DNA of 64,000 bases. Origin: Gammaproteobacteria bacterium. Its GTDB lineage: Bacteria; Pseudomonadota; Gammaproteobacteria; AKS1. Position 1 is the stretch's first letter. Each line of letters starts with the position of its first letter. The stretch is taken from assembly GCA_027006175.1 (NCBI GenBank), contig JALTKS010000079.1, positions 81,515 through 145,514 of the forward strand, read 5' to 3'. The position numbers and the translations under genes were made by a program. The notes under the pieces are model-generated. The model did no database searches. It was not told the DNA's origin and saw nothing but the letters and a program-made list of their open reading frames with translations. Positions 9,431 to 23,204 of the stretch are shown in pieces.

Positions 9431-9928
9431 TTAAAGGCTTAGTCGTCTTAAGTTAGGATCATCATTGGCTTCATTCCACATATTATCAAAATCTTTTGTG
9501 ATATCTCGAAGCTGTCGTGCTGCGGAGTAATTGACTTCCGCAATATATTTGTCGGCATGCGGGCGGCGAATCCATGCTTTGGCATCAACAATGAGCCATG
9601 CTTCGTTAAATTCCTTGAAGCGTTTGCCATGAATGCGAATTTTAATAAATGAGCTTAGTTTACGTGCCAGCTCAACAAGACGGTGACCTTGTTTGACTGC
9701 TTTATTACTATCTTGAATAAGAATTCTTATTTTTGCTTTTGGTCCGCTGGTAGCAAGTTTTTTTACTGCGTCATAAAAATCGTCATTATCGTAGAGTGCA
9801 TGGTCAAGATCGCGACAAACGATATCCAGGGCATAGCGAGCTTGTTCAACCAGCTCAATACTGGCATCTCGGTTTTGTTCAGCCGTTTTGAGGCTTAATA
9901 CTTTTTCATCACCTGTTTCATTCGTCAT
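9431..9928 (-). CDS. Uncharacterised protein (possible phospholipase-D-like fold)
   Basis: 165 aa ORF between consistent minus-strand genes; family assignment is tentative. Confidence 0.45.
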   Translation of the reverse strand: MTNETGDEKVLSLKTAEQNRDASIELVEQARYALDIVCRDLDHALYDNDDFYDAVKKLATSGPKAKIRILIQDSNKAVKQGHRLVELARKLSSFIKIRIHGKRFKEFNEAWLIVDAKAWIRRPHADKYIAEVNYSAARQLRDITKDFDNMWNEANDDPNLRRLSL

Positions 9929-10020
9929 TGTGATTCACCTATCGCCAAAGTCATTTTGTAGTGCGGATCGCGGTTGTTTATGTAGTAATATTAGACCAAT
10001 TCGTTAATTTTACCTGCCAA

Positions 10021-11205
10021 TTAGTTGGCATTTTCATTACTATTGTTCGAAAATTCCAGTAAGCCAATTTCATACCAGGCGCATAAAAGAGTCAGGCACT
10101 GATCGTTCATTAGCCAATCAGAAAGACTGTTGGTATCAAATACTCGGTGGTCACAAATATGTTTGGCAATCGTGGCGGTTGCACCTGATAGTGTTTTGGT
10201 ACAGCTATCAATAAAAATACGGGTGTTCTCATCATTTTCAATATAGGCAAAGCGACTGGTTGGATTACGATAAAGCAAATCGCCTTGTTGAATACGCTGT
10301 TTAATCTCATCAACATCCAGACTGGTTTCAACAGGGATGACCGTTAATGTTTGGTGTGTGCTGGTAATGAATTTGCCAAACCACTGTTTGATTTCGTCTT
10401 CGTCTCTCGGGATATCTTTTATTAGTTTTATAATTTGATTAATCGCGTCATGGGTTATTTCACCGCTCGCATTCCTGGTCAGTGCTGGGTCACGATAGCG
10501 TGTTTCATTGCTGTTATGTTGATTAAGGGTTAATTGATCAACATAGTCACCGATAAGTTCAAGTTGACTGGGTGCACGCAAGCCAATCGAGTACGTCATA
10601 CAGGCTTTATCGCTAACGCCGTAGTGTTGCAAACCGGGTGGTAAGTAAAGCATGTCACCGGGGTGTAAGATAAATTCTTGCTCTGCTTCAAAGTTTTCTA
10701 AAATACGAAGATCAATCCCCTTGATAAGTGCGGCATCTTTTTTTGCGCTGCTAAGTTGCCAACGCCGAGTGCCCATGCCTTGTAATAAAAACACATCGTA
10801 TTGATCTGTGTGTGGCCCAACCCCACCGTAAGGAGCCGCGTAACTGACCATGACATCATCAATACGCCACGAGGGTAAAAAATCAAAGGCATCAAGAAGT
10901 TGATCCAGTTCAGGTATGTGTTTATTTAAATCTTGCACCAGAACAGTCCAGTGACTCTCTGGCAGACATGTAAAGTCATCGTCATTAAACGGGTTATGTC
11001 GTACCTGCCAATCGTTATTGCCTTTATCAATAATAATCCGTGCAGCGATTTCCTCTTCACAGGCAAGACCGGCTAATTCTTCGGGCTCAAGTGGATCGTT
11101 AAAATGATTGAGTGCTGCGGGGATATAGAGAGGCTTCTTTTGCCAATAGTCTCGCAGGAACTCATTCGTCGTTATGCCATTAGGAAAGGTTAACTTCATC
11201 TTCAT
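10021..11205 (-). CDS. roxA: Ribosomal protein uL16 3-hydroxylase-like (JmjC/cupin 2OG oxygenase, RoxA/YcfD)
   Basis: 394 aa; GGVGPHTDQYDVFLLQGMGTRRWQL and LHPGDMLYLPPGLQHYG motifs; next to purB. Confidence 0.88.
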   Translation of the reverse strand: MKMKLTFPNGITTNEFLRDYWQKKPLYIPAALNHFNDPLEPEELAGLACEEEIAARIIIDKGNNDWQVRHNPFNDDDFTCLPESHWTVLVQDLNKHIPELDQLLDAFDFLPSWRIDDVMVSYAAPYGGVGPHTDQYDVFLLQGMGTRRWQLSSAKKDAALIKGIDLRILENFEAEQEFILHPGDMLYLPPGLQHYGVSDKACMTYSIGLRAPSQLELIGDYVDQLTLNQHNSNETRYRDPALTRNASGEITHDAINQIIKLIKDIPRDEDEIKQWFGKFITSTHQTLTVIPVETSLDVDEIKQRIQQGDLLYRNPTSRFAYIENDENTRIFIDSCTKTLSGATATIAKHICDHRVFDTNSLSDWLMNDQCLTLLCAWYEIGLLEFSNNSNENAN

Positions 11206-11236
11206 TGGCTGATCGCTGAATCGCAGGCAAAATAAA

Positions 11237-11268
11237 CCCGGACTGCGGGGTGGGGGATGCAGTCCGGG
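11237..11268 (-). terminator. Intrinsic terminator/attenuator between purB and roxA
   Basis: 10-bp perfect stem CCCGGACTGC/GCAGTCCGGG; on the minus strand followed by TTTATTTT. Confidence 0.75.
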
Positions 11269-11398
11269 TGGGTTGGGTACCAGCTGATGGCGACTTGTGG
11301 GGGTAGGAAGGGGTCACACATCATCTGTTGCCTGTTGAGTACTATCCTTAATTGTATCGTTCAACTCTGTGCGCTAGTTCACAAAACGGCGCATCTGC

Positions 11399-12793
<1,395 letters not shown>

Positions 12794-12827
12794 TTATGCG
12801 GGGATTGTGCCATAAAACACAACAAAA

Positions 12828-12846
12828 AGCCCCGCATGGCGGGGCT
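12828..12846 (-). terminator. Rho-independent terminator of the 12875..13189 gene
   Basis: AGCCCCGC-CAT-GCGGGGCT followed by TTTTTG on the minus strand. Confidence 0.85.
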
Positions 12847-12874
12847 GAATTTTTGTGATAATGCTTTGTTATTA

Positions 12875-13189
12875 TTATGTATAGGCCCAGTCCTTGCTAC
12901 AGGACGTGAGATTCTGTTTGAGACTAACTTGTATCGTTTTTGCTTGATGTACTTGTGCTAATTGACGACGTTGTTGGCGTTGACTGGCTAGCCAGGCATT
13001 GGTTGCGGCAATGCGTTTTTTGGTGATTTCGTGGCGTTTAAGTACTTTTTGACTCGGTTTTATCGTTTGTTGGGCAATAATCGTATTCGTTGTTTCAAGC
13101 TGTGGTGCGGTAGCTGGTTCATCGGTTGGGCTCATTACGATGCCCAGGCTGAAAAATAGTGCGATGGTGGTATCCATAATCTTCTCCAA
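12875..13189 (-). CDS. Small uncharacterised protein
   Basis: 104 aa, hydrophobic N-terminus, basic C-terminal half; followed by a strong terminator on its own strand. Confidence 0.5.
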   Translation of the reverse strand: MEKIMDTTIALFFSLGIVMSPTDEPATAPQLETTNTIIAQQTIKPSQKVLKRHEITKKRIAATNAWLASQRQQRRQLAQVHQAKTIQVSLKQNLTSCSKDWAYT

Positions 13190-13504
13190 AACAGCGTGAA
13201 CAGGGTTTTATTACACCGTATTCAGTCAGGCTTTTCCGTGATGCGAGTCACGCTTGCGGTAATTGCCTGAACCTTGCTGTAAAAATAAAAACTTCTTTAT
13301 TTAGTTATAGTTATAAGTTCTTTGTAAAGCAAATTATTATTATAAATGCCAAAAGCATTTGTGTTTTTGTACTGCTTTAGGGGTCCAACTTAATACAAAT
13401 GTATTAGTAATGCCAGTGATTTTATACGGTTATTGACGATTAGGCGTGTGCCGACAGCCCTGAACCGGTAGAATACCCGCCCTGATTAGAAAGAAGGAGT
13501 TATC

Positions 13505-16063
13505 GTGCTTGAGTCATACCGTCAACATGTGAGTGAACGTGCTGAACAGGGTTTGCCCCCATTAGCTTTGGATGCAGAGCAAACCGCCGCATTAGTCGAA
13601 CTATTAAAGAATCCACCCGTAGGTGAAGAAGAAAGCCTGCTTGAATTATTGATCCACCGTGTACCACCCGGTGTTGATCAGGCTGCGTACGTCAAAGCCG
13701 GATTTTTAACCGCGATAGCCAAAGGTGAAACAGATTGTTCGCTAATTGATGCTGAGAAAGCGACCGAGTTGCTGGGGACGATGTTAGGTGGCTACAACAT
13801 CACGCCATTGGTTGATTTGCTGGATAACGATAAGCTGGCGCCGATTGCTGCTGAAGCCTTATCTAAAACCTTGTTAGTTTTTGATGCCTACCATGATGTG
13901 GTGGCAAAATCGGCTAATAATCGCTATGCCAAACAGGTTGTCGATGCCTGGGCTAATGCGGAGTGGTTTACTTGCCGTGATCCAATGGTTGAATCGATGA
14001 CAGTGACAGTTTTTAAAGTTGATGGTGAAACGAATACCGATGATCTGTCTCCTGCATCCGAGGCATGGAGTCGCCCTGATATTCCATTGCATGCAAAGGC
14101 AATGCTTATTAACCGTATGCCGAACGCATTGTCAGTCATTGATGAGCTAAAAGAAAAAGGTCATCCACTTGCCTATGTTGGTGATGTGGTGGGTACCGGG
14201 TCATCGCGTAAGTCAGCCATCAATTCGGTGTTATGGCACATGGGGGAGGATATTCCTTTCGTTCCGAATAAACGTCAGGGTGGTATCGTATTAGGTGGCA
14301 ATATTGCACCTATTTTCTTTAATACCGCAGAAGACTCCGGTGCTTTACCGATTGAATGTGATGTCACCAAAATGAACACAGGCGATGTGATCACGGTTTA
14401 CCCCTATAAAGGTGAAGTACATAACGAAGCGGGCGAGGTGATCAGCACCTTTACGCTTAAACCAACGACCATGGCAGATGAAGTCCGTGCCGGTGGGCGT
14501 ATTCCACTTATTATTGGTCGCTCTCTAACGGATAAAACGCGTGAAGATTCAGGTTTAGACGCTTCAGAATTATTTACGCGTCCGATTGCACCTGCGGATA
14601 CGGGCAAGGGCTATACCCTGGCGCAAAAAATGGTCGGTCGTGCTTGTGGTGTTGAGGGTATTCGCCCTGGCACTTACTGCGAACCACGCATGACAACGGT
14701 TGGCTCGCAAGACACAACTGGTGCCATGACGCGTGATGAGCTAAAAGAGTTGGCTTGTTTGGGTTTTTCTGCAGACCTGGTGATGCAAAGTTTTTGTCAT
14801 ACGGCTGCGTATCCTAAACCCGTTGATATTACCTTGCAGCATCAGTTACCGGAATTTATTCAAACGCGTGGCGGTGTGTCACTTCGCCCGGGTGATGGTG
14901 TGATTCATTCCTGGTTAAACCGAATGGTTATGCCTGACACGGTTGGCACTGGTGGTGACTCGCATACACGCTTCCCGTTAGGGATTAGTTTCCCGGCAGG
15001 CTCAGGGTTGGTTGCCTTTGCGGCGGCATTGGGTGTGATGCCGTTGGATATGCCTGAATCAGTATTGGTTCGTTTTAAAGGTGAAATGCAACCGGGTATT
15101 ACCTTGCGTGATCTCGTTAATGCAATTCCTTATGTTGCTATTCAAAAAGGCTTGTTGACAGTAGAAAAACAAAATAAGAAAAATATTTTCTCGGGTCGTA
15201 TTCTCGAAATTGAAGGCTTGCCTGATCTGAAAGTAGAACAAGCGTTTGAACTTTCTGATGCCTCGGCTGAACGATCAGCGGGTGGTTGTACGGTTCGTTT
15301 AGGCAAGGATTCAATTTGTGAATATCTTGAATCAAATATTACCTTATTAAAATGGATGATCGCAGAAGGCTACGGTGACGAACGGACATTGCAGCGTCGT
15401 ATCACAGCCATGCAAGAATGGGTGAACGATCCACAATTATTGGAACCTGATAATGATGCAGAATATGCGGAAGTGATTGAAATTGATCTCGCCGACATAA
15501 CAGAACCATTATTAGCTTGCCCTAATGATCCGGATGATGTGAAGTCGTTATCTGAAATTGGTGAAGTGAAAATTGATGAAGTATTTATCGGTTCATGTAT
15601 GACTAACATCGGGCATTATCGTGCCGCGGGTAAGGTGCTTGAGAAAGTCACCAATGTGCCGGTTCGTTTATGGATTGTGCCACCAACAAGAATGGATGCG
15701 CATCAATTAACCGAAGAAGGGTATTACTCTATTTTCGGTAAAGCAGGGGCGCGCACAGAAACACCGGGTTGTTCTTTGTGTATGGGGAACCAGGCACGTG
15801 TTGCTGATGAAGCCATTGTCTTATCAACATCGACTCGAAACTTCCCCAACCGTTTAGGTAAAGATGCCGATGTATATTTAGGCTCGGCAGAATTAGCCGC
15901 TGTAACATCGGTGTTGGGCAAGTTACCTACGGTGGATGAATACATGGCGTATATGAAAGATTTAAAACCATTCAGCGATGAAATTTATCGCTACTTGAAT
16001 TTCCATGAAATTGCGGAATACAAAGAAGTAGCAGATAAGTTAGCACCCATAAGCATTACCTGA
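13505..16063 (+). CDS. acnB: Aconitate hydratase B
   Basis: 852 aa; [38 protein letters not shown]..., [37 protein letters not shown]. Confidence 0.97.
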   Translation: MLESYRQHVSERAEQGLPPLALDAEQTAALVELLKNPPVGEEESLLELLIHRVPPGVDQAAYVKAGFLTAIAKGETDCSLIDAEKATELLGTMLGGYNITPLVDLLDNDKLAPIAAEALSKTLLVFDAYHDVVAKSANNRYAKQVVDAWANAEWFTCRDPMVESMTVTVFKVDGETNTDDLSPASEAWSRPDIPLHAKAMLINRMPNALSVIDELKEKGHPLAYVGDVVGTGSSRKSAINSVLWHMGEDIPFVPNKRQGGIVLGGNIAPIFFNTAEDSGALPIECDVTKMNTGDVITVYPYKGEVHNEAGEVISTFTLKPTTMADEVRAGGRIPLIIGRSLTDKTREDSGLDASELFTRPIAPADTGKGYTLAQKMVGRACGVEGIRPGTYCEPRMTTVGSQDTTGAMTRDELKELACLGFSADLVMQSFCHTAAYPKPVDITLQHQLPEFIQTRGGVSLRPGDGVIHSWLNRMVMPDTVGTGGDSHTRFPLGISFPAGSGLVAFAAALGVMPLDMPESVLVRFKGEMQPGITLRDLVNAIPYVAIQKGLLTVEKQNKKNIFSGRILEIEGLPDLKVEQAFELSDASAERSAGGCTVRLGKDSICEYLESNITLLKWMIAEGYGDERTLQRRITAMQEWVNDPQLLEPDNDAEYAEVIEIDLADITEPLLACPNDPDDVKSLSEIGEVKIDEVFIGSCMTNIGHYRAAGKVLEKVTNVPVRLWIVPPTRMDAHQLTEEGYYSIFGKAGARTETPGCSLCMGNQARVADEAIVLSTSTRNFPNRLGKDADVYLGSAELAAVTSVLGKLPTVDEYMAYMKDLKPFSDEIYRYLNFHEIAEYKEVADKLAPISIT

Positions 16064-16088
16064 GCCGACATACATCCGCTCAGGTAAT
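16055..16088 (+). other. Inverted repeat spanning the acnB stop codon
   Basis: 11-bp perfect arms ATTACCTGAGC/GCTCAGGTAAT with 12-nt loop; no T-tract. Confidence 0.75.
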
Positions 16089-16135
16089 ACTGGGTACCTA
16101 AAATGACACTCGCCTTTCTTTAAACAATAAATTGT

Positions 16136-16651
16136 TTAAGGGAAGGCGGGTACAGTTGGATCGCTTCCTTCACCTTCAGCTTCAGGATGATGACGTGTCA
16201 TCAACGTTGTAACTTCAGTCATCCTTGATTTTGGAATATCAACAATAAATAGATATTCACCTCGTTCGATTGCTTTTTCAAATGCTTTAAGGTGAGTATT
16301 ATGAATTGATATGCCAACCATACTGGATACCCATGCACCAAAGAATGCACCGGAAAGTGTAATGGCAAGAATAGCGCCTCCGCCTAATTGAATCCCAAAA
16401 GGCGCAAACACAACACCAATGAAGCTCAATACAAGTCCTAATGCAAAGCCAGTGATAAGACCACGTTCAAATGCTGGTACGACATCAGACTTTTCTAACA
16501 ATGTTGCAGCAGGTAAATTTTCTCTGACTAACTGAGATTCATCTTTGCTAACAACATGAACGTGATGGTCATCGATACGTGCTAGTAACAAATCTTTAAA
16601 GACCGCTTTCGCACTTTTGAGGTGTGGAGCAAGATAGTATAAACGTTTCAT
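16136..16651 (-). CDS. DUF1269-like membrane-associated protein with glycine-rich TM hairpin
   Basis: 171 aa; two Gly-rich hydrophobic segments (ITGFALGLVLSFIGVVFAPFGIQLGGGAILAITLSGAFFGAWVSSMVG). Confidence 0.55.
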   Translation of the reverse strand: MKRLYYLAPHLKSAKAVFKDLLLARIDDHHVHVVSKDESQLVRENLPAATLLEKSDVVPAFERGLITGFALGLVLSFIGVVFAPFGIQLGGGAILAITLSGAFFGAWVSSMVGISIHNTHLKAFEKAIERGEYLFIVDIPKSRMTEVTTLMTRHHPEAEGEGSDPTVPAFP

Positions 16652-16806
16652 GATGTATTCTCCTTTTTATGTGTTGAACATAACGGACAGAGAACTACTT
16701 TTGAACATCTCTATATATCAAAAATATAGCTCAAATACAGACGTTGTTCAACGTTAAAGTCGGGACATCTTCACTACTTATTTTGACTGTATTTTTAGGG
16801 TTTTGT

Positions 16807-17427
16807 TCAATTCTTTATAAGTCGTTTAGATTCATTGAGATAGTGTTTTCTGGCAAACAATAACTGTAGGCGGGAGCCACCTGATTGGCGCCACAATACC
16901 GCTGAGCGCACTGCGGCAAGCAGCAAACTTCTAATTTTATTGGCATTGTCCGGGTGGGTTAAATGCATCTGTTCACCGTTGATCATAATACGTGGTTTAA
17001 GCTTACTTAAAGTGTCTGAATAAAGCCCTGCTAAAGACGCAATAACATTACTGTGCAACATCGAAAAATGTTCACTTTGTATTTGTGCTTTTGAAATACC
17101 CGCTGCGATCTCATCGAGAACAGCCGGGTTTTTATTGAGTGTTCGCTCTAGTTGAATAATGGCGATGATATAACGCATCAGTTCGTTTCTTTCAGTATTG
17201 CCGCTTAGCGTGAGCAATTCTTCGGTGTATTTCAAGCCTCGGGACAAGTGATCGCCAGCATTAAAAACATCGCGACAATTATCGGCATAGGTAACAAAGA
17301 TGCTATGTATGCAGGTTGTTAATGCATCGGTATCGACCATGCCCGTTCTGGCAATTTGCTGGGCGCATTGACACGCTTGAACGATACCTGCAAAAGCGAG
17401 CACACGATCGGAGTAAGATTTAGCCAT
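16807..17427 (-). CDS. hflD: High-frequency lysogenisation protein HflD homologue
   Basis: MAKSYSDRVLAFAGIVQACQCAQQIARTG; start moved to the internal ATG at 17427, adjacent to the mnmA stop; canonical mnmA-hflD order. Confidence 0.88.
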   Translation of the reverse strand: MAKSYSDRVLAFAGIVQACQCAQQIARTGMVDTDALTTCIHSIFVTYADNCRDVFNAGDHLSRGLKYTEELLTLSGNTERNELMRYIIAIIQLERTLNKNPAVLDEIAAGISKAQIQSEHFSMLHSNVIASLAGLYSDTLSKLKPRIMINGEQMHLTHPDNANKIRSLLLAAVRSAVLWRQSGGSRLQLLFARKHYLNESKRLIKN

Positions 17428-17428
17428 G

Positions 17429-18529
17429 TTAATTATAACCTTGAGTAATGATCGCACCGCCGAGGCACTGTTGGCCATCGTAAAGCACAAGAGATTGACC
17501 GGGGGTAATAGCACGTTGTGGTTCATTGAATTCTACATGCAAAACACCGTCATTCATTGTTATTTGGCAAGCTTGATCGGGCTGGCGGTAACGTGTTTTT
17601 GCCATGCAATGAAAAGTGCTATTAAGCAGCGCATCCGGAAAGCTATCAGATACCCAGTGAATATCGTCAGCAAGTAATTTCTTTTTATAGAGCAGGGGGT
17701 GCTCGCCACCTTGCACAACTATGAGCTGGTTAGTGTCCATGTTTTTTTGTGCAACAAACCAGGCTTCGCTGCCCGCATCATTTCGACCACCTATACCCAG
17801 TCCTTGTCGCTGACCAATGGTGTAATACATGAGTCCGTTATGTTTGCCGATCACCTTGCCGGACTCCGTAATAATGTCACCAGGTTGGGCGGGCAAAAAG
17901 CGTGAAAGAAATTCGCTGAATTTTCTTTCGCCAATAAAACAAATGCCGGTACTGTCTTTTTTGCGACTATTAATAAAATTATTTTCTTCGGCTATTTTTC
18001 TTACCTGATCTTTTTCTATATTGCCAAGTGGGAACAAGGCCTTTGATAGTTGAGTTTGCCCCAGCATGTACAGAAAATAACTTTGGTCTTTATTATTGTC
18101 GCGGCCTTTAATTAATTGATATTCATTATTTTGCAGGCGCGTATCAACGTAGTGACCGGTGGCAATAGCATCCGCACCGAGTGTTTGTGCATGATCAAGA
18201 AAAGCACGAAATTTTATTTCACGATTACACAACACATCCGGGTTGGGTGTTCGTCCGGCTTTGTACTCATTTAAAAAGTGCTCAAACACGCGATCCCAAT
18301 ATTCGGCAGAGAAATTTACCGTATGCAAAGGAATGCCGAGTTGGTCGCAGACTGATTGTGCGTCATTTAAATCTTCGGTTGCGGTGCAATATTCTTCGCT
18401 ATCATCTTCTTCCCAGTTTTTCATAAACAAACCTTCAACATGGAAGCCTTGTTGAATGAGAAGGTGTGCAGCAACTGATGAATCAACGCCACCAGACATG
18501 CCAACAATAATGTGTTTTTTATTTATCAT
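17429..18529 (-). CDS. mnmA: tRNA-specific 2-thiouridylase MnmA
   Basis: 366 aa; [15 protein letters not shown], PCxxCN region and [16 protein letters not shown]. Confidence 0.96.
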   Translation of the reverse strand: MINKKHIIVGMSGGVDSSVAAHLLIQQGFHVEGLFMKNWEEDDSEEYCTATEDLNDAQSVCDQLGIPLHTVNFSAEYWDRVFEHFLNEYKAGRTPNPDVLCNREIKFRAFLDHAQTLGADAIATGHYVDTRLQNNEYQLIKGRDNNKDQSYFLYMLGQTQLSKALFPLGNIEKDQVRKIAEENNFINSRKKDSTGICFIGERKFSEFLSRFLPAQPGDIITESGKVIGKHNGLMYYTIGQRQGLGIGGRNDAGSEAWFVAQKNMDTNQLIVVQGGEHPLLYKKKLLADDIHWVSDSFPDALLNSTFHCMAKTRYRQPDQACQITMNDGVLHVEFNEPQRAITPGQSLVLYDGQQCLGGAIITQGYN

Positions 18530-19071
18530 GTGGATACATCAACATCGCGCCATTGACCAGGTGCTAAACCATCAAGTTTCCACTTACCAACGGAGACACG
18601 CACCAGGCGTAAAGTAGGGTAACCAATGGCTGCCGTCATACGGCGTACCTGCCGGTTTTTCCCCTCACTAATGGTAAGCGCTAACCATGCCGTCGGAATA
18701 TTTTTTCTAAAACGAACCGGCGGGTTTCGTGGCCATAAATCAGGCGCATCGATTAAGGCTACTTGTGCGGGGCGTGTTACGCCATCTTTTAATGCAATTC
18801 CTTCACGAAGTTGCTGTAGCGCAGCCTCGTCGGGTTCTCGTTCAACCTGAACCCAATAGGTTTTGGTTTTTTTAAACTTGGGATCTGCAATTCGCTCTTG
18901 AAGCTTGCCATCATCGGTGAGTAATAATAATCCTTCACTGTCACGATCTAGTCGCCCGGCAGGGTAGACATTGGGGACATCAACGTAATCGGCGAGGGTT
19001 GGGTGAACACCTTCACGACTAAACTGGCTAAGCACACCAAAAGGTTTGTTTAATGCGATGAGTCGGCTCAT
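18526..19071 (-). CDS. rluE: 23S rRNA pseudouridine synthase RluE-like
   Basis: 181 aa; [42 protein letters not shown]. Confidence 0.85.
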   Translation of the reverse strand: MSRLIALNKPFGVLSQFSREGVHPTLADYVDVPNVYPAGRLDRDSEGLLLLTDDGKLQERIADPKFKKTKTYWVQVEREPDEAALQQLREGIALKDGVTRPAQVALIDAPDLWPRNPPVRFRKNIPTAWLALTISEGKNRQVRRMTAAIGYPTLRLVRVSVGKWKLDGLAPGQWRDVDVST

Positions 19072-19457
19072 AGTAATTCCGTGTCATCGTCTGAATAGGC
19101 GGGGGAACAACAACAAAGCAACACCAGTTCTTTATCACCGTTATTTTCAATGCAATGAGGCGTTCCCGGTTTAATGCAGATTGTGTCGCCCGTTTGCACC
19201 GGGAAGGTTTCATTGGCAAGCGTCATCACACCTGAACCAGCCGTAATATGGTATAGCTCTTCTGTTTTTAAATGCTGGTGTAACTGCGTTTTACTCCCAA
19301 CCATGACACGTGCTTCGGCAAGGCTCTGCGCATTAACACCGAATGAGTCGGCATGTTGTTTGGGGTGCATGAGCTCACGAATATTGGAGCCATCACGGGT
19401 AATAAAGGCTTTAATAGAGGAATATGTTGTTTTTAATGACATTCGAGCATCATGCAA
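19068..19457 (-). CDS. Cupin domain protein
   Basis: 129 aa; [21 protein letters not shown]...[16 protein letters not shown]; overlaps rluE start by 4 nt. Confidence 0.8.
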   Translation of the reverse strand: MHDARMSLKTTYSSIKAFITRDGSNIRELMHPKQHADSFGVNAQSLAEARVMVGSKTQLHQHLKTEELYHITAGSGVMTLANETFPVQTGDTICIKPGTPHCIENNGDKELVLLCCCSPAYSDDDTELL

Positions 19458-19511
19458 GACCAGAAAGCGTTATTATAACGCGCCTTTGGTCGAGATACCC
19501 AAATATTGAGC

Positions 19512-19748
19512 TTAATGGAGCGTGTCAGTTGTCTCCACAGGCGTTTTATTGTCAGGACGTATATGTTGAGCCTGCAAGCCTTTGGGGCCATCAATAAGCT
19601 CAAATTCAACGTGTTGACCGCGTTTCAGGGTCTTAAAGCCATCCATTTCAACGCTTGAAAAGTGTGCAAAGATTTCATGTTCTTCTTCATCGGCAATAAA
19701 ACCGTAGCCTTTGCTGTTGTTAAACCACTTGACGGTACCGTGTGCCAT
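19512..19748 (-). CDS. Cold-shock domain protein (CspD-like)
   Basis: MAHGTVKWFNNSKGYGFIADEEE...IFAHFSSVEMDGFKTLKRGQ; divergent from clpS as in other gammaproteobacteria. Confidence 0.85.
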   Translation of the reverse strand: MAHGTVKWFNNSKGYGFIADEEEHEIFAHFSSVEMDGFKTLKRGQHVEFELIDGPKGLQAQHIRPDNKTPVETTDTLH

Positions 19749-19985
19749 ATTTGTCCCCTCATATTGATTAAACAATATTTACCCCCACTTAATGAGTCAG
19801 TGAGGCTGATAACACCTTTTTAACTAACCTGATTATAATAGTCAACTATTCAAAACTTAGGTAAAAAGTGTGTGTATACAGATACTTGGTATTATTCTAA
19901 AGAGAATCACAGTGTTACATTAATATTCTACTGAAGGTGTTAAGCAGTGGATTTTGAACCATAATTGACGTTAGATAGAGTAAGT

Positions 19986-20309
19986 ATGAGTAAAGAGATA
20001 CGACATAATGATGATGACGGCCTGGCGCTGCAAGAGGCCAAACCGAAATTAAAGCAACCACCGCGTTACAAGGTGTTGCTGCTGAACGATGATTTCACGC
20101 CAATGGAATTTGTGGTGCATATCCTCGAGGACTTTTTTAACATGAATCGAGAAAAGGCAACTCAGATCATGTTGAATGTTCACACCAAGGGAATGGGTGT
20201 ATGTGGTGTGTATAGTCGCGATATCGCAGAGACGAAGGTGGAATTAGTTAACGCTTATGCAAAAGAAAATCAGCACCCATTAAAGTGCGTCATGGAAGAA
20301 GACGGTTGA
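19986..20309 (+). CDS. clpS: ATP-dependent Clp protease adaptor ClpS
   Basis: [30 protein letters not shown] at 19986 preferred over 19965. Confidence 0.95.
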   Translation: MSKEIRHNDDDGLALQEAKPKLKQPPRYKVLLLNDDFTPMEFVVHILEDFFNMNREKATQIMLNVHTKGMGVCGVYSRDIAETKVELVNAYAKENQHPLKCVMEEDG

Positions 20310-20319
20310 GGACATTTCT

Positions 20320-22587
20320 ATGTTGAGTAAAGAGCTCGAATTTACGCTAAACCTTGCTTACAAGGAAACGCGTGACAAGAAACACGAATTTATGACGGTT
20401 GAGCATTTATTGCTAGCCTTGTTGGATAACCCTGATGCGGCACTTGTTTTACGTGCATGCGGTGCTGATTTTGCGACACTGCAGTCTGACTTGATAGACT
20501 TTCTTGATGAAACAACGCCTTTAATTCCTGAGCTAGATGAACGCGAAACACAACCGACATTGGGTTTTCAGCGTGTGATGCAACGAGCGGTGTTTCATGT
20601 GCAATCGTCAGGTAAACAGGAAGTCACGGGCGCCAATGTACTGGTTGCTATCTTCAGTGAACCTGATTCCCAGGCTGTTTATTTTTTGAATAAGTTAGGT
20701 ATAACGCGTCTGGATATTGTTAATTACTTGTCGCACGGTATTTCTAAAATTGAAGATGAAGCAGACGAAGAATTCAGTGCGGAAATTGATGAAGAGGGTG
20801 CAGAACCGCAAGCTAAATCACCTTTGGAAAGTTACGCAGTCAATTTAAATGAACAGGCGGCTCAGGGAAAAATTGATCCACTGATTGGTCGTAATCAGGA
20901 AATACAACGCTCAATCCAGATTTTATGTCGCCGCCGTAAAAATAATCCTTTGTTTGTTGGCGAAGCCGGTGTAGGTAAAACGGCGATTGCAGAAGGCCTT
21001 GCCTTAATGATCGTTGAAGGTGATGTACCCGAAGTATTAAATGAAAGTGTTATCTACTCATTAGATATGGGCGCGTTACTAGCGGGTACAAAATATCGCG
21101 GTGATTTTGAAAAACGCTTAAAAGGTATTCTTAAACAGTTAAAGCAACAACCTCATGCAATACTCTTCATTGATGAAATTCATACTATCATTGGTGCCGG
21201 TGCTGCATCGGGTGGTGTGATGGATGCCTCAAATTTAATTAAACCAATGCTCGCATCCGGTGAGCTTAAATGCATGGGCTCAACTACCTATCAAGAGTAC
21301 CGTGGTATTTTTGAAAAAGATCGCGCGCTTGCCAGACGCTTCCAGAAGGTTGATGTTAACGAGCCGAGTGTTGATGAAGCCGTACAAATTCTAATTGGCT
21401 TGAAATCACGCTTTGAAGATTTTCATGATGTGAAGTACACCAAACAGTCCATGCGTGCAGCAGCAGAGTTGGCGGAGCGTTACATTAATGATCGTCACCT
21501 TCCGGATAAAGCAATTGATGTTATTGATGAAGCCGGTGCCTATCAACGTTTACAGTCAGCATCCAAACGTAAAAAGACCATTGGTGTTGGTGACATTGAA
21601 CGCGTTGTCGCGAGTATTGCACGTATTCCACCGAAGAAAGTTTCATCATCCGATAAAGATATGTTGAAGAAACTTGATCAAGATTTGAAAATGGTTATCT
21701 ATGGTCAAGACAAGGCGATTGATAGCTTATCGACAGCCATTAAAATGTCGCGCTCCGGTTTGGGTACAGAAGATCGTCCTATTGGTGCCTTCTTGTTTGC
21801 CGGTCCAACCGGGGTGGGTAAAACAGAAGTGACACGTCAACTTGCCCGTATTATGGGTGTTGAGTTAATTCGCTTTGATATGTCTGAATATATGGAACGA
21901 CATACGGTATCGCGTTTGATTGGTGCGCCACCAGGCTATGTTGGTTTTGATCAAGGTGGCTTGCTCACCGAAGCCGTCACGAAACAACCGCATGCCGTTT
22001 TGTTGTTAGATGAAATAGAAAAAGCCCATCCGGATGTATTTAATTTATTGTTACAAGTGATGGATCACGGATCGTTAACCGATAACAACGGTCGTAAAGC
22101 GGATTTCCGTAATGTTGTGATTGTGATGACAACGAATGCCGGTGCAGAACACATGAGCCGACCCAGCATTGGTTTTACAGAACAGGATCATGATAAAGAT
22201 AATACCGAAGTGATTAACCGTACTTTCTCTCCTGAGTTTAGAAATCGTCTTGATAGTGTTATTTGGTTTGATGCTTTAGGACGCAGTACGATTGAGCATG
22301 TCGTGAATAAATTTATTTTCGAGTTGGAAGCACAGCTTCAGGACAAACATGTCACGATTGAGCTCGATGATGCGGCACAAACATGGCTTGCAGAAAACGG
22401 TTTTGACAAGAAGATGGGGGCTCGACCAATGAGCCGCTTGATTCAGGACAAGATTAAAAAGCCATTGGCAGAAGAATTGCTCTTTGGCCGTTTGGTGCAT
22501 GGTGGACATGTACGCATCACGGCAAACAAAGAGGGGCTACAGCTTGAAATTATGACTGAAGATGAACACGAGGAGCCGGTTCATTAA
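20320..22587 (+). CDS. clpA: ATP-dependent Clp protease ATP-binding subunit ClpA
   Basis: 755 aa; two AAA modules ([28 protein letters not shown]); follows clpS. Confidence 0.97.
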   Translation: MLSKELEFTLNLAYKETRDKKHEFMTVEHLLLALLDNPDAALVLRACGADFATLQSDLIDFLDETTPLIPELDERETQPTLGFQRVMQRAVFHVQSSGKQEVTGANVLVAIFSEPDSQAVYFLNKLGITRLDIVNYLSHGISKIEDEADEEFSAEIDEEGAEPQAKSPLESYAVNLNEQAAQGKIDPLIGRNQEIQRSIQILCRRRKNNPLFVGEAGVGKTAIAEGLALMIVEGDVPEVLNESVIYSLDMGALLAGTKYRGDFEKRLKGILKQLKQQPHAILFIDEIHTIIGAGAASGGVMDASNLIKPMLASGELKCMGSTTYQEYRGIFEKDRALARRFQKVDVNEPSVDEAVQILIGLKSRFEDFHDVKYTKQSMRAAAELAERYINDRHLPDKAIDVIDEAGAYQRLQSASKRKKTIGVGDIERVVASIARIPPKKVSSSDKDMLKKLDQDLKMVIYGQDKAIDSLSTAIKMSRSGLGTEDRPIGAFLFAGPTGVGKTEVTRQLARIMGVELIRFDMSEYMERHTVSRLIGAPPGYVGFDQGGLLTEAVTKQPHAVLLLDEIEKAHPDVFNLLLQVMDHGSLTDNNGRKADFRNVVIVMTTNAGAEHMSRPSIGFTEQDHDKDNTEVINRTFSPEFRNRLDSVIWFDALGRSTIEHVVNKFIFELEAQLQDKHVTIELDDAAQTWLAENGFDKKMGARPMSRLIQDKIKKPLAEELLFGRLVHGGHVRITANKEGLQLEIMTEDEHEEPVH

Positions 22588-22595
22588 CAAAGTAA

Positions 22596-22814
22596 TTAGC
22601 GAGCGCGGTAAGTAATGCGACCTTTGCTTAAATCGTAGGGTGTGAGCGCAACCGTTACGGTGTCGCCGGTAAGAATACGAATGTAGTGCTTGCGCATTTT
22701 ACCGGAGATATGAGCCGTTACAACGTGGCCATTTTCCAGTTCTACGCGGAACATAGTATTAGGGAGGGTCTCGATGACCGTTCCTTCCATTTCAATTGCT
22801 TCTTCTTTAGCCAT
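22596..22814 (-). CDS. infA: Translation initiation factor IF-1
   Basis: 72 aa; [51 protein letters not shown]. Confidence 0.97.
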   Translation of the reverse strand: MAKEEAIEMEGTVIETLPNTMFRVELENGHVVTAHISGKMRKHYIRILTGDTVTVALTPYDLSKGRITYRAR

Positions 22815-22927
22815 ATATCCCGTTCTATTGCTTAGTTTGATAAGCAGTCTGTTGTTGATAACGGCGCGAATAATGCACTAACTGGGCGTTAGTTTCAACG
22901 TATAAAGCCAAGAATTAGACCAAAACG

Positions 22928-22941
22928 GCCCCATATGGGGC
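22928..22941 (-). terminator. Putative intrinsic terminator downstream of the 22968..23204 gene
   Basis: GCCCC-ATAT-GGGGC followed by CGTTTT on the minus strand; short stem. Confidence 0.5.
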
Positions 22942-22967
22942 TGTATGGCGGATGGGAGAGGCTAAAT

Positions 22968-23204
22968 TTAGAAAGAAGCGACTTTTCGATAAGAAGATTC
23001 GATCCAGGATAGATGTGGATGCAGGGTGTTTTTCTCGATAACAATCTCCATCTCAAGACGTCCAATGATGGCTTCAATATTATCGGGATCAAGGAAATCT
23101 TCACGAAGTTTATCAAAGTGCTCATTATTGAGATGCAGCACATTTGGCTTCATTCCATGTTCCAGTTCAAAGTCTCTCATCATGCGGTAAATAAAGCTCA
23201 ACAT
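22968..23204 (-). CDS. Conserved-looking small hypothetical protein
   Basis: 78 aa; MLSFIYRMMRDFELEHGMKPNVLHLNNEHFDKLREDF; possible RBS agga upstream and terminator downstream. Confidence 0.6.
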   Translation of the reverse strand: MLSFIYRMMRDFELEHGMKPNVLHLNNEHFDKLREDFLDPDNIEAIIGRLEMEIVIEKNTLHPHLSWIESSYRKVASF

